Positions 1-10,690 of a DNA stretch of 64,000 nucleotides are shown piece after piece. Source of the stretch: Panorpa germanica (taxonomy: Eukaryota; Arthropoda; Insecta; Mecoptera; Panorpidae). Position numbers and translations under genes: made by a program. Positions within the stretch are counted from its first letter, which is position 1, and every line of letters begins with the position of its first letter. Under the pieces are notes generated by a model. That model saw only the letters and a program-made list of their open reading frames with translations, had not been told where the DNA came from and did no database searches. The stretch lies in contig OY783204.1 in NCBI GenBank assembly GCA_963678705.1, forward strand, positions 28,964,759 through 29,028,758. The letters run 5' to 3'.

Positions 1-1492
1 CTACACTCTAACCCTGCACGTCATGCGTTATCCTCCCACTACTCCGTCCTGTCACTCTCTCTCACTGCGTGCTACTCACGCCTAACACTTTCTAGCTAGG
101 CTTCTACAAAAGGGGCCCCTCGTCTTACTTTTGATCGTTTTATCTTGTCATTTTACTGTTTTGAGACACGGAAGCGAATTGAGAGAGAAAATTTAGGGAA
201 TGGAATTGCAAGAAACTGCAAGGGATGCTGTTAAGATAGAGAACGTTATTCTGCAGGCTTGATTGTATATAAATACACCGCAAAAAACCTCTAGTTGCCA
301 AAACAAAAGAGTACTCCCAAATTAAAAGAACTATTACTGATGCGCTTTCTGCTCTCTGATTAGCATGTTATTATAAAAGAAATTTGTATAGTGCTGCCAT
401 CTCTAATTCAGATCCTGACACTAATACAAACAATTCTATACGTATCTTATCTAATGCTAATCTAGTTCTTCACACCACAACATCGTGTACCCTTTTCTAT
501 GATAGATTCAAAGAAAATAGAAGATAGATATCGTATCTCAAAACCACGGATACGATGTGTGTGTGTACTTTTGACACTGACGAGTAGACAAGGCTGATTT
601 TGATAGGTGTCTAGGGGTGTGTTTATTTTAGAATATTTTTCAATATTTTATATTTTTCAAAAATGTGTTTTAAAATAGTTATTGCAGTTGTGGCACGTTT
701 GTATTTAGCAAGTTTCGCTAATATTGTTTCGCCATGTTTTGTGTTTGGATCATATTATAATTTTGAAGCACTAATTATTCACTTCTTTTTTGTAAAAATG
801 ATGGTTATCAATATGTAAATGATCTGTACAAACATTAGGTCGATGCATCACCTATGCAGCAGTCGACCTCTGACGACCTGTCGACCTATAGCACGGGCTC
901 TATTAACCCCGGCGGTATTTTAATACACATGCTTGTACAACAAATATATAAAAGTGTAATTTTGTTACAAAATCCACGTGATAATAATAGGCTGCCATAA
1001 AATAAATTACGAGCACCATACAAGGGACTCGCTGATAGAAGAATGAGTACAAACAAAATGATAAAATGACAAATAAAAATAAAAGTTTAAAAATAGAAAC
1101 GTGATTGAAAAAGTTGTCAACATTGATTTTAAATTTGTAATAAAGTAACTACTATGTATTAGAATTTAATTTGAATTTGAAAGTATATAGTAGAAAAATA
1201 TTAGACAAAGTTTTATGAAATGAAATATGAAACTTTTTTGATATAATAGTTAATTGTATCGTTTAGTAGTACGGGTGGTTTTACTGTTCAGTTTTAAATG
1301 AAATTTGTGGTAATCCTTTTATTATCGTATGTAGTGCTTTAATAAAATGTTGACAACGTGAGGGTGTGGGCTCAATTTTACAAAATTATTCAAACGAAAT
1401 TACTTTACAAAACAATACATCCTGTTTATATCTCGTAAACTATACCTGCTAATATAATGATTTAAATTTTGTTGGATATAGAGATTATGTCT
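1..1492. other. Non-coding stretch, no gene seen
   Basis: AT-rich DNA apart from a C-rich first 125 bases and a short GTCGACCT-containing patch at about 838-905. I see no reading frame with protein-like composition, no splice-bordered exon I would defend and no RNA gene. Confidence 0.5.
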
Positions 1493-1745
1493 GTAATAGA
1501 GTGATAGACAAGAGAAGTGAAAATGCAGACAGAAGGGAGGAAGAATAGTAGGTTTGTCGAGAGGAGATAAGGAAGCCAAGGGGTAAAAGACAGAGGTGCA
1601 AGGAAGGAGAAAGGAGAAGCAGAAAACGGGAGAATGAAGGAGGAGTAGGGAACATGAAGAGAGAAGAAGAGGCAAAAAGTACTTTTGAAAGTAGTAAAAG
1701 TCTAGAATAGTTTAAGTTTGAATTTATATAAGAATGAAATGTATT
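1493..1745 (-). repeat. Dispersed pyrimidine-rich repeat, copy 1
   Basis: Read on the minus strand, this segment aligns over about 250 bases with 10325-10605 on the plus strand. Shared blocks include AAATTCAAACTTAAACT, CTATTCTAGACT, CTCTCTTCATGT and CTCCTCTCGACAAACC. The composition is strongly pyrimidine-biased, so the Leu/Ser/Phe-rich open frames across both copies are by-products. No LTR, inverted termini or target duplication was found, so the class is unknown. Confidence 0.6.
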
Positions 1746-2731
1746 AGGAAATATGGGCACACAATAATTATAATAAATAATAAACAATACAGCCACTTTT
1801 CCATCAAAGCGGACACATTGATTAGGTTCAAATTTTAAATAAGAATATTTTACTAATCATATATTTTTAACACTAGTCTAAAGGCATGTCAATAAAAATT
1901 AAAAGTGCCATTCGTTTTTAAAACAACCCATTAAACATTGTTCTATGTATTTCTGTTAATGTAACAAATAGTTACGTAAACAATGTTATCTAACATGCAA
2001 CGTTTTGTGACCTAAATTTCGATTTCTTGAAAAGCAAGTTTACAAAACGTTATTAGAAAATGTTTAAATAATTATAAAATATTAAAATAAGATCCCTTTT
2101 GATTAAATATTACTAGGTTTTGTTTAAGTGGTGTTTGAGGACGCAACAAGACGTACATATAGCAATCTGCGGCCCTGTATATTGATAAATCTATCTAGTA
2201 ATATCATATACTAGATTCAGAATTAATCCAGAACGAATGTAGATGTATATCACTGGTATAAATTTAATTCAATCCCAAACTATTACAATGTATAATCCAT
2301 CTCTATTTGCACATTACAAATATCATTCGCTCTGTCTCTTTCTAGCACTAGTTGTTTTCTATAATGGTTTTGTGAAGCATTGATTGAATAAAATTATGTC
2401 CATTATGATGACCAGATTGTGTTTTATAATTCAAAGCATAATGTTCAATTTAAATTTGATGCAGTTTCAATGTAGTTTTGTAATGCAGCAATGTAGCTCC
2501 GTTCTACATACTGTGGAATAGTTGTAAATAGCTAAAAATAAGTTTGGCGTTAAATCATGTTATGAGAGTTATTAAAAATGAATTTGAAATGTCAAATTAT
2601 TTTCATATGGAAATTTCTTAACATTATCACGAAATTCTAAATCATTTCTTTCATATTATGTCAGTTAAAAATTGTGCAATTATAACTTCTGCATTCTCTT
2701 GCAAATTTTATATTCCTAATACATAATATAA
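1746..2731. other. Non-coding stretch, no gene seen
   Basis: AT-rich sequence between a dispersed repeat and a LINE insertion. No coding exon, tandem repeat or inverted-repeat element was recognised. Confidence 0.5.
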
Positions 2732-3243
2732 TACATAATACCTTCATATGAAATTTTTAATATAATAAAAAAATTAAACTTCAATTTGAGAAACCAAGAT
2801 TTCATTAACAAAAGTCAGTTAAAAGGAAGAGATTATTATATGTTACATCCAAATTTAAGTAAGAAGAGATGATTTAGAAATGAGTCCCGCAAAATTTTAT
2901 CAACTATAATCAGAATCAAAAGTAATCATTGCCAAACTCCACCTCACCTGTACAAAACTAATATTAAATCCGACGATAGAGATAGTCAATGTGGTGAAGA
3001 AGGAACTTTGGATCATATAATATTTGAATGCATAAATTATAGTTTAGAAAGATCAAAATTGAATAGTGATATATTAGATGTGATTAAAACTTTTCCTGTT
3101 AATACCAAATTTTTGTAAAGTGATTCAAAATTAATTAGTGAATTATTGAAATATTTAGAAATTTGTAAAATTGAATTATAAATTATAAAAGCTGTATAAA
3201 AAATGTTTGATGGTGGCTATGACGAATAAAAGTCAAGGCAAAT

Positions 3244-3552
3244 TGTTCAGTACAAAATTAGTACAGAACATAAGAAGATGTCTCTGTTGGCATTCCAACA
3301 TTATAATGTATTGTTGTCTCTAATAGAAGTAATGCGCATGACTACAATACGACGACTGCTGTACGCTACAGCGATATGGCATTCGTGTCAGTTGTGTTTT
3401 GGGCTTCTACACTGTCAAGATCATAATTCCCAACCATCTTGTTATTATAAGAATGTTGGTTCAAAGTAATTAAAAAGTGTAAAATTATTTTATCATTAAA
3501 CAATTGAATAATTATTCAATCTACAAATACTCGCATGGTTTTATTTCGTACA
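3244..3552 (+). repeat. 5' LTR of BelPao-1
   Basis: 309 bp, TG...CA ends. It matches the 3' LTR except in an ATTGAATA-type simple-repeat stretch (around 3488-3515), where the 3' copy is 14 bp longer overall. A 63-codon open frame (3278-3469) lies wholly inside and is repeated in the other LTR; I treat it as incidental. Confidence 0.9.
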
Positions 3553-3560
3553 TGCGAAGC

Positions 3561-3572
3561 TGGTCCTTCGAG
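3561..3572 (+). other. Primer binding site of BelPao-1
   Basis: TGGTCCTTCGAG lies 8 bases after the 5' LTR and begins with TGG, as expected for pairing with a tRNA 3' CCA end. BelPao-2 has TGGTCCTTCGA at the matching place, which supports the assignment. The exact tRNA was not identified. Confidence 0.65.
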
Positions 3573-4216
3573 TCTTACAAAGCCGATCCTTCGAGTTTAT
3601 TAACCGCGTGTGTTTTTCATTGTATTTTTGGCGTTTTATTACATTTGCCCCTTGGCGATTGCCATTGATTGGGTAAATGGGACGCTCTATTTTGGCGGAT
3701 TCACGGAGGATTTGGATATTTTACAATTACATTTCCAGAAGCCTTACAAGCGAAGCTGGATATTTTACAATTACATTTCAAGAAGGTTTTAAATCCTACA
3801 AAAAAAAACTGGCCTTACAAGCCATTGGTACCCGCGTGTGATTTCGTGGTGTTTTGAGGTTACATCTGTATAGTAACCAGCACAAGTGCAAGCTATTTTG
3901 TTACATTTACCCTATGGCGGCCTGGCAAGTCATCAATTGCCATTGATTGGGTAATGCAACGTTTGATTTAAGCGGATTCGCATATAATTTGGATTACTAC
4001 ACGTTTATATTTTAAGAAAAATTATTCATTACGGAAGAGGATACATGGATGCTGGAGGAGAGTAAAATACTTCTTTACTCATGAAGGTACAAAGTTATTA
4101 TTACTATCTGCAAGTACCAATCTATTAAAAACTTCTCATGTTGCTGGATTAACCTGGATTAGTTTGTCATCCACGTTTCATCTATCATATAAGTACGAAT
4201 CTATCACCTAAGCAAG
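3573..4216 (+). other. Untranslated leader of BelPao-1 with short internal repeats
   Basis: Leader between primer site and Gag start. It holds degenerate direct repeats: a GGATATTTTACAATTACATT block at about 3713 and again at about 3759, and a TTGCCATTGATTGGGTAA block at about 3658 and about 3937. No protein is expected here. Confidence 0.6.
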
Positions 4217-5902
4217 ATGGAGGGATTGAAAAGGCTTAGATCGGCGCGGACGGCTGCAAAAAGTGCAATATCACGGATGGACAATTACGTCAGCGACCCA
4301 AGGGCTCTCGACTCCGCTACAGTGGAGGTGCTGCAGGTGAAAAAAGAAAAGATGATGACTACATTCCAATCGTACGAGCTCACGCAGTACAGCATTTTAG
4401 AAATTGATGATCAAGATGAGGAAGACATTGAAGAAGTTGAAGAGAAGTATTTTAACATTATTGCAAAATTAAATGCTAGCATCAATAAGTTAAAAGAAGT
4501 TAATAGGCCTGAATTAGTTCCATTGAAGCTCCCAGCGGTGGAAATTCCAACCTTCGATGGCAAGGATATAACCAGGTTTAAGCCCTTTTATGAGCTCTTC
4601 CAAGCAGTGGTTCACAATAATGCATCATTGTCCGATGTTCAAAGACTTTTTTATTTGAGAAAGTATCTCGTTGATGAGGCTCTCTCAATAATTATAAATC
4701 TGCCGCTTGTGAACAGCTCATACAAAGAGGCTATTGATTTATTGTTAGCGCGGTATGAAAATAAGGCAAGATTAATCTTTTATCACATTAATATAATACT
4801 TGATATTCCCAACATGCAGAAAGGTACTGCAGTCGATATAAGGGCTTTTTTATGTCAAGTAAAACAGCAATTACAAGCGTTAAAAAATCTTGATGAGCCT
4901 GTAGACAAGTGGGATATGATTTTAATCTCGGCCTTAAGTAGAAAATTAGATATCGTTACTAACCGCACTTTCCACATGGAAAGAAATTTAGAAGAACTGC
5001 CTACTATGGCAGAATTTATTTCATTTTTAGAAAGACGTGCAATTGCAATTGAGTATAGTTTAGATTATAAAAATATGTCACATGACAATAATAATAATAA
5101 AGGAAATGTGGTTCCAAGAAAATTGTATAATAAAAATAAGTATTCACATAATAATATTGTATGTAATCTTGCTATTTGTGAATATACTAACCTTGAGAAT
5201 GTTATGGAACAATCTTGGACAACTGAGAAAGTCCCAGAGGAATCAGATAAGTTTTCTGAGGATTACTTAAAGGCTGAACATAAATTTCAGAATTCAGTAG
5301 CACTTAAAAATAATTTAACTGTTGATTTGCCATTACTCAGCCTAGTAAATAAAATAGAATTGGAGGATTCTTTCTCAGTTGCCCCGCAAAGATTTAATGT
5401 GTTGGAAAAAAGATTTAGACACAATCCTTCATTATTGGAGGTTTATAAAACATTATTAAACAGATCAACCAGTATTATGACATTAGGTTTAAAACACAAT
5501 ATTATTTTTATAAATATTAAGTTAAAAACAAATTTAATTTGCTACAAGTCTAGTGTAGCTCCATCAAGTAAGGTACTTACAATACCCCAGCTTGAGATTA
5601 TTAGCGCAGTGTTGCTGGTGCGAATCAAACAAGCAACAAATAAAATTTTTGATTCAAATACAATACTTCCATCAGATATTAATTGCAATGTTTACAACAT
5701 TGATGTAAAACAAACATCTGTACTGTTGGAATTGTTAAAAGATAATTGTTTCAATAACATTGTAACTATTGAGTTGATGATTGTTGTGTACATTATGCAA
5801 TTGATAATGTATGCTACATTGATAATTATGGTTTCTGTTATATTTAGGATAGTAATTAATTTGTTTTATATTATTTTCACAAAATTATGTAGACTACCAT
5901 AG
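4217..5902 (+). pseudogene. Gag / pre-RT / RNase H fusion remnant of BelPao-1
   Basis: 561 codons without a stop. Residues 1-100 are a charged, coiled N-terminus. Residues 104-280 fit the Bel/Pao Gag core (DUF1759-type), starting at LKLPAVEIPTFDGKD. About 330-412 match the acidic segment that precedes the reverse transcriptase in these polyproteins (EHKFQNS, LPLLSL, LEKRFRHNPSL). About 436-475 (KSSVAPSSK then TIPQLEIISAVLL) match a strip of the RNase H region. The protease, the polymerase with its YxDD box, and the integrase are missing, so the frame is a deletion product rather than a working Pol. The last 60 residues are hydrophobic and unassigned. A Gag-like product could still be made, but whether it is functional is unknown. 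Confidence 0.85.
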
Positions 5903-6057
5903 AGTTAAGAAGTTTATGTTATTTTGTGTAATTTTGTTTATAATAGTTTTAAGAAGTTCACATTATTTTTTGTAAATTGGTTTATAATAATTTTATGTAA
6001 CATTGTATAATTTGATATTGGTTGTGAGCTTATCTACTTCTGCTGGCTGGCAATTTA

Positions 6058-6380
6058 TGTTCAGTACAAAATTAGTACAGAACATAAGAAGATGTCTCTG
6101 TTGGCATTCCAACATTATAATGTATTGTTGTCTCTAATAGAAGTAATGCGCATGACTACAATACGACGACTGCTGTACGCTACAGCGATATGGCATTCGT
6201 GTCAGTTGTGTTTTGGGCTTCTACACTGTCAAGATCATAATTCCCAACCATCTTGTTATTATAAGAATGTTGGTTCAAAGTAATTAAAAAGTGTAAAATT
6301 ATTGAATAATTGAATAATTGAATAATATTAATTGAATAATTATTCAATCTACAAATACTCGCATGGTTTTATTTCGTACA
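6058..6380 (+). repeat. 3' LTR of BelPao-1
   Basis: 323 bp copy of the 5' LTR, with extra ATTGAATA-like units at about 6301-6335. It is preceded by CTGGCTGGCAATTTA, a weak polypurine-tract position, and followed by the target duplication CAAAT. Confidence 0.9.
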
Positions 6381-6423
6381 CAAATAAATAAATATATATA
6401 AAAAAAAAAAAAAATACATAATA

Positions 6424-8437
6424 TATATTAAAATATTCACTGTAACTGCACCGCGTACTGGGAATCGCATTCGTCTGGGAATTCCAGGCGTCGCCACGCA
6501 AGATTATATTATTGGTTTTGATCCGTTACTTTGACAGCTGTAAATCGATTTCATCAAAACTGACATTAAAATCTACAAAGTGTTTTTATCAACTTTTATA
6601 TTAAATATAAAATATTTATTTTGACGTTTTCTACTTTCGATTATTTGTGGTTTGATTTATATTGTTTAGAGTCAATTTTCCATTTAGTATTTACTGACTT
6701 TTTCCACATATATTTCTAAAATTTCTGTTAATATTTCGGTAGCCTAAAATTGAATATCCCTTAAGCTTGTTGTCGACCTAACGCTTCCGTTTCTCTTTTG
6801 TTTGTTGACCTTTGTGACCTTAAATGTGCTAATGTCATATTATAACTTGTATATAATAACAATATATTTTTAGCTCCCCAAATTGTATAATACAGTCTAC
6901 TTATGGCACTTTCCATGACTCTCTTCATCACATCCCTTTCGCTCTCCCCCTCCTGTCATACAATCCAACTAGGAGTAATTTTATTACAGAAACAAAGGAC
7001 TCTCCTCTCTCTCTCTATTGGTGGTCCATACTTCACGCTAACAGGGCTGCAACAAAACTTAATTCTGCTTATTTATAAGCCGTGATGTATTTATTAACTG
7101 GCTTTCCTAATGTGAAAGCCGTAAACATTCTCAATGTGTGATCCCGTGAGTGAGAGAGAGACAGAACATGTCACAAAGCCCATCTATTATATAGAGACAC
7201 AAGATATTTGTCCACAGATGTATATTTCAGACAGTGACGCAGTGTGAGAAGAGGTTACAATTAAGATGATTGCTAAATCAATGATCAACTATTCCACTAA
7301 AAATATTACAATAATTTCTGGAACATTTTCAAAATGTTAGGAATACTTGTTAATAAAAGAACAATCCCCAAAAATAGGGTGGCTCTGCAGGGCATCCTTT
7401 ATCAGCACAGTAACGGTAATCTTTTCCCTCCAGATCTTCTGGTAAGCCGCTTTGCAGGCGATAATGCAGCACCCAATATATTTCAGATTAGGAACAATAA
7501 TGCAAACAACAAATGACACACTGAAACTGCAATTATATCTCTTTCTCTCTCTAACTTGCAGCAAACATAACTCTTCTTTCATTAAATCTGAGTAGAATCC
7601 GGTTTACGAAGGACCATACTTGCATCGCAAGATTACTATAAGAACACCCCCCTTTAGATGTGACGTCACTGTAGACAATTGTAATACCATAGAACAGAAT
7701 AACTAAGCATTTCTCGAAGTAAAGCATTGGGTCGTGTAACAATGTAATACTTTAGGTTTTCCAGGAACGAGATCGCCACTTGGCATCCGATTTATATCTC
7801 AGTGTGTAAATTGCAACCATAAAACAACCCTTAGAATTCACATATATATAATTCCTTCAGTTTATAAATTCTATGGTAACAGCATAAGTTCGAACCCTGC
7901 ATTTTGTTGGGGGTGGCATCTGGCGGTGCCAACAAGAACCGACAACCTATGGGTTAATGTCGCTGTCCATCTAGTTAATCTCACCACCGAAATTCTCTAA
8001 GTCCTCTGGAGATTTGCACTCCTTACAGCCTCACTGAACGAACGAATGAAACACAACTAATAGTAGGTATTATAGTTTTAACTTTTTTATTTGTTTCTCT
8101 TGGTATTTGTATTTGATAATACTTTATTAAAACTTTTTTCTTTCTGTCTTTTTTGGAATCAGCTGAAAAAGCTTTCTTTTTATAGTATTACATTTTTTTG
8201 CTACAAAAAGATATAATACTTTATTTTAAGCTTAATATTTAGAAAAAACCGTTATTTATTTAGGAAATCTTCGAATTACAAACTTTAGAAAAAGTTTGAA
8301 TTTACGGAAAAGCTGATAAGAAATTATGTATTTTAAATAATATACACGAATTTTTCTTTCACTGCAATTTACCAGAGTCTAATGTAGGTTGAAATTTTGT
8401 GCGATCATTAGGTAAATGCAAATTTATAAATTGTTAT
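6424..8437. other. Non-coding stretch, no gene supported
   Basis: Mostly AT-rich. Two richer patches stand out (6448-6505 and about 7885-8045, the latter with a small GGCATCTGGCGGTGCC palindrome), but neither has convincing exon borders. CT-rich runs occur at 6999-7020 and 7541-7556. Confidence 0.45.
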
Positions 8438-9070
8438 TTGTGTCCTCATTTTTTAGTGATCGATTTTTGAATTGTTAATTGAAAGTGATGTTAATAAATG
8501 TGTATTGGCGTGTCTATTTTATTAAATATCAAAATGTTGACGGAGATATAGTAATTGAAACTTTGAATTGTAGTTTTAGCGCTAGAAATGGTCGGCCATA
8601 TTTGTATGACGTGATTTGCATTTTAACGTCAGTTATTAGTTGAGTAGGTCAGTGCTGTGGTAATGTTTTGTAGCCGTTGGTAGTCGAAATAACCAAGTCA
8701 AATCAAAGAATAATAAGTTTTTATTTTTTTTAACCCTGTTAAGGCAGACATAATATTGGAATTTTATTGTTCCTTGAAATAACTGTAAATAATATTTGAT
8801 ATTTTGATATATAAATACATATAGCAGAGATTTATGAGCTGTAAGGTTTACAGCGATTGTGATATCACATGCACTTGGAATGTGTACAACGTTGAATCCC
8901 TTTAATAATTAAAGATACAAAATGACTTTTTTAATTGTTAATATCTTCTAACATATAAAGAGTTATTAAAAAATAATTGAACATTTGAATTTCTAGTAAC
9001 CAACTTTATCAATATATATATTCCACTATATATAGTCCACTTTCATAGAAATTAAGACATAGGACACAAG
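8438..9070 (+). mobile_element. Non-autonomous dispersed element E, copy 1
   Basis: About 630 bp aligning end to end, on the same strand, with 44702-45299. Shared runs include AATGTGTATTGGCGTGTCTA and AATGTGTACAACGTTGAATC. The left end reads TTGTGTCCTCATT and the right end ATAGGACACAAG, so the ends are about 9-10 bp inverted repeats. This suggests a DNA-transposon-derived element. No coding capacity and no clear target duplication. Confidence 0.7.
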
Positions 9071-10324
9071 GCCATTGTCATATAAAATTAAAAGCCCCAT
9101 TCATTTTGATTCTGGATTTCAATGCAAGATGGCAGTAATTCATTTAATTTGTTGTAACGCTGTTAATTTATTCATTACAAAATTTTGAACAAGAAAGTTT
9201 TTTACTTGAAATAAACATTTGTTTGTTTTGAATTTAAATATACATTAGATGTTGTGTTCGTATTCCAGCAAAGAAAATAGGAGGCTGTTTTGAAATGCAG
9301 GATGCTGGATACAGCTAAAATATTCATCACCTCAGGTTCTTTGTAGAGGCCTTGAAGGTTTGGTTCATTATTGGATTTTTTTTACATTTTTTGTTCAAGG
9401 AAAATTCAATATATTTAACGAAAAAGTGATTGAATATCTCAATAGGCTTATGGAAATGATAACGCCGATGTTAAATTAAAATATAGGCACAATTAAAATA
9501 GTATTAAATAAATGCAAATTTTCTAAATAATTTCAAGGTTCAAGGTTCGCTTGAAAGTACTAAAAGGTTCTAACATTTTAAAATTAATGGATCTAGCTAA
9601 AATATTTAGACGTGTTCAACGACGGGACAAGACAAGATGTGAAACAGGGCCCCCTCTTCATAAAATCAACGCCTCCCTAAACTCTCAGAACGCAGCGATC
9701 TCATTTAATTGTTTATACTCCCAGATTGAATCGCACAATTTATATAAATCTTTTCATTAATTATTTTATTTCTCTTGTTTTATTGTGCGCTTCTGAATTT
9801 AGAAATTAAAACCTAATGTATACGGAAAATATTAACTTGGATAAACGAAGAAATAACAAGTGGGAGAGAGAGGGATATAATAAAGAAAGAGAGGTGGGGA
9901 GTTTAACTACAGTGTTTATTATTATGTTGCTTTATTATTCTGTTAATAAAATAACTAAATTTAATTAAAGTTACTGAGATTTTGAAAGACAGACTGACTG
10001 GAGTTTGAAGAGAAGAATGAAGAAAATGTAGTGCAGTCTGGGAAAAAGGAAAACTCTCTTTTTGTTTAACATTAAACGCATTATTTACTTAATGTTTATT
10101 CATTTACTCTGTAACATTGAATCTTGATTTAAATTGGGTAAGTTCACGCAAGCGCGGGTAAAAAAAATTAAAAATATATTTATATAGTTTTATTTGACTT
10201 TATCTAAAGACTTGCTGCAATATGTATACATTATAACCGTGACATATATATATTATTTATTATATTAATTGTGTGCCTTTCGGATTTACAATCTACATTA
10301 TTATATTTCTTAATGCATTTCATA
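9071..10324. other. Non-coding stretch, no gene seen
   Basis: AT-rich, with purine-rich GAGAGAGAGGGATA-type sequence at about 9862-9900. No exon or repeat family member recognised. Confidence 0.45.
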
Positions 10325-10605
10325 TAAATTCAAACTTAAACTAAACTTAAACTATTCTAGACTATTACTACTTCGAATAGTACTTTCTGTTTCTTCTTTT
10401 CTTGATCCTCTCTCTTCATGTCCCCTGCTCCTCCTTTATTTACACCGTTTCCTGCTTCTCCTTCCTTATTGCCTGTATCTTCATCTATCACCTCTTGCCT
10501 TCCTTGTCTCCTCTCGACAAACCCTCTATTATCTTTTCACTATCCTTTCTGTCTTCTCTCTTCGTTTTCACTTCTCCACTTATGTCTATTACAGGCATAG
10601 ACGCT
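10325..10605 (+). repeat. Dispersed pyrimidine-rich repeat, copy 2
   Basis: Plus-strand partner of the minus-strand copy at 1493-1745. Both copies begin in ATATAAATTCAAACTTAAAC and both end near a TATTACAGnCATA motif. It overlaps a 180-codon open frame (10402-10944) of low-complexity Leu/Ser/Phe composition that I do not regard as a gene. Confidence 0.6.
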
Positions 10606-10690
10606 CTATCTTTACTATTTTCTCTTGACTCTCTTACTTTACTATTTCTTCTTGACTCTCTTCCTTTACTTTTTTATTATTGTCTCTATC
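10606..10690 (+). repeat. Short tandem CTTTACTATTT/CTTGACTCTC repeat
   Basis: About three degenerate 27-bp units alternating TTTACTATTT-like and CTTGACTCTC-like blocks, directly after the dispersed repeat. Confidence 0.55.

Larger units (their letters stand above)
3244..6380 (+). mobile_element. Bel/Pao LTR retrotransposon, internally deleted (BelPao-1)
   Basis: Complete insertion with two direct LTRs (3244-3552, 6058-6380), each starting TGTTCAG and ending TCGTACA, flanked by the 5-bp duplication CAAAT (3239-3243 and 6381-6385). The site lies in the 3' tail of a LINE. The internal region carries one frame (4217-5902) that joins Gag, a stretch upstream of the reverse transcriptase, and a scrap of RNase H. 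Protease, polymerase core and integrase are absent. At 3.1 kb it is well short of the usual 6-7 kb or more for this superfamily, so it cannot move alone. The LTRs agree at every base I compared over about 230 bp, so insertion is recent. Confidence 0.9.
2732..6423 (+). mobile_element. 5'-truncated jockey-like LINE, interrupted by an LTR retrotransposon
   Basis: LINE body is 2741-3243; its A/T-rich tail resumes at 6381-6414 after the Bel/Pao insertion. The translated 3' part of ORF2 contains a Cys-Gly-Glu-Glu-Gly-Thr-Leu-Asp-His then Glu-Cys arrangement, typical of the zinc-knuckle-like tail after the RNase H domain in jockey-type LINEs. In-frame stops (for example TGA at about 2868) show it is dead. 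The 3' end TGGCTATGACGAATAAAAGT is shared with copies at 30.8 and 38.4 kb. The flanks TACATAATA at 2732-2740 and 6415-6423 form a perfect 9-bp target-site duplication, 10 bp if the preceding A is counted. Reverse transcriptase, endonuclease and ORF1 are missing by 5' truncation. Confidence 0.85.

Noticed and set aside
3278-3469. 63-codon frame, repeated at 6092-6283
   Set aside because: Lies wholly inside the LTR; its duplication follows from the LTR pair and does not show coding function.
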